Part shown: positions 5,578 to 5,791 of the stretch, piece by piece
Position numbering within the stretch: the stretch's first letter is position 1
How the letters are laid out: every line of letters begins with the position of its first letter
Assembly (NCBI GenBank): GCA_027622115.1
Contig: JAQBZS010000522.1
Span: forward strand, 1 to 5,791
DNA length: 5,791 nucleotides
Origin: Planctomycetota bacterium
GTDB lineage: Bacteria > Planctomycetota > Planctomycetia > Planctomycetales > Planctomycetaceae
Direction: 5' to 3'
Program-made: the position numbers and the translations under genes
The notes under the pieces: model-generated
Seen by the model: only the letters and a program-made list of their open reading frames with translations
Database searches by the model: none
Told to the model about the DNA's origin: nothing

Positions 5578-5791
5578 TTTGCCCCATTGTCGACTCGAGT
5601 CGCCGCGTGAGGGTCCAGTTGGAGGGATTTCACCGACGCAAGATTCCCCCTTCATCGTCAACCTGCACGCATACGAACGAGTGGAAGTCGATGCCTTTCC
5701 CGCGAATGCGGGATGCCGCAATCGACGGGTGCGATCGTCCCATTCGATGGAAAACCGTGGAAAAGAGGCGGCGTGTGCCAATCTGGCGATT
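5578..5791. other. Right-edge region without a defensible gene
   Basis: Several frames stay open here on both strands. A minus-strand frame runs in from the window edge to a stop at 5542 (ending VAVLNFSAIM) and could be the tail of an unseen gene, since its stop falls just before the promoter at 5532. Two or three + frames also run off the edge, for example from ATG 5691. None shows a recognisable domain, a clear ribosome site or distinct codon bias. A small hairpin (TCCCGC at 5698-5703, GCGGGA at 5708-5713) is present. It may be spacer, a dispersed repeat or an edge-truncated gene. Confidence 0.35.

Overview
The window looks like an ordinary stretch of a bacterial chromosome, most probably from the phylum Planctomycetota. 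The pointers are moderate GC content, mostly weak or absent Shine-Dalgarno sites, a short PheT without its usual OB-fold insertion, and a small coiled-coil plus winged-helix protein of a kind I associate with planctomycetes. That placement is inference from protein character, since no rRNA or marker gene is present.

Layout, left to right. Positions 1-186 hold a long, nearly perfect inverted repeat (19-72) and the leader of the first gene. A class III CoA-transferase (CaiB/BaiF family) runs on the + strand (187-1386). It faces a minus-strand block tail to tail across only 28 bp; a near-identical 16-17 bp stem-loop sequence occurs at the 3' end of both convergent genes. The minus-strand block is pheT (4741-2687), encoding the phenylalanyl-tRNA synthetase beta subunit, followed 33 bp later by a LeuA-type alpha-isopropylmalate synthase-like gene (2653-1415) that lacks the leucine-binding regulatory domain. 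The two are probably co-transcribed. Upstream of pheT, a leader of roughly 190 bp follows a strong double-hairpin terminator (4931-4991). That terminator closes a separate minus-strand gene (5411-4995) for a 138-residue coiled-coil/winged-helix protein, which has a good Shine-Dalgarno site and a candidate promoter near 5504-5532. Positions 5533-5791 contain no gene I can defend.

How the genes relate: pheT supplies half of the (alpha-beta)2 Phe-tRNA synthetase, but pheS is not beside it in this window. The LeuA-like enzyme would condense acetyl-CoA with a 2-oxo acid, probably 2-oxoisovalerate in leucine synthesis. The CoA-transferase also handles acyl-CoA, but it lies on the opposite strand and no functional link can be shown. 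I see no mobile element, CRISPR array, tRNA, rRNA or defence system. The points most worth a second look are small: the domain-poor PheT and LeuA forms, the duplicated 3' stem-loop, a 15-codon leader frame overlapping the pheT start, and a spaced 10-bp direct repeat at the promoter of the winged-helix gene.
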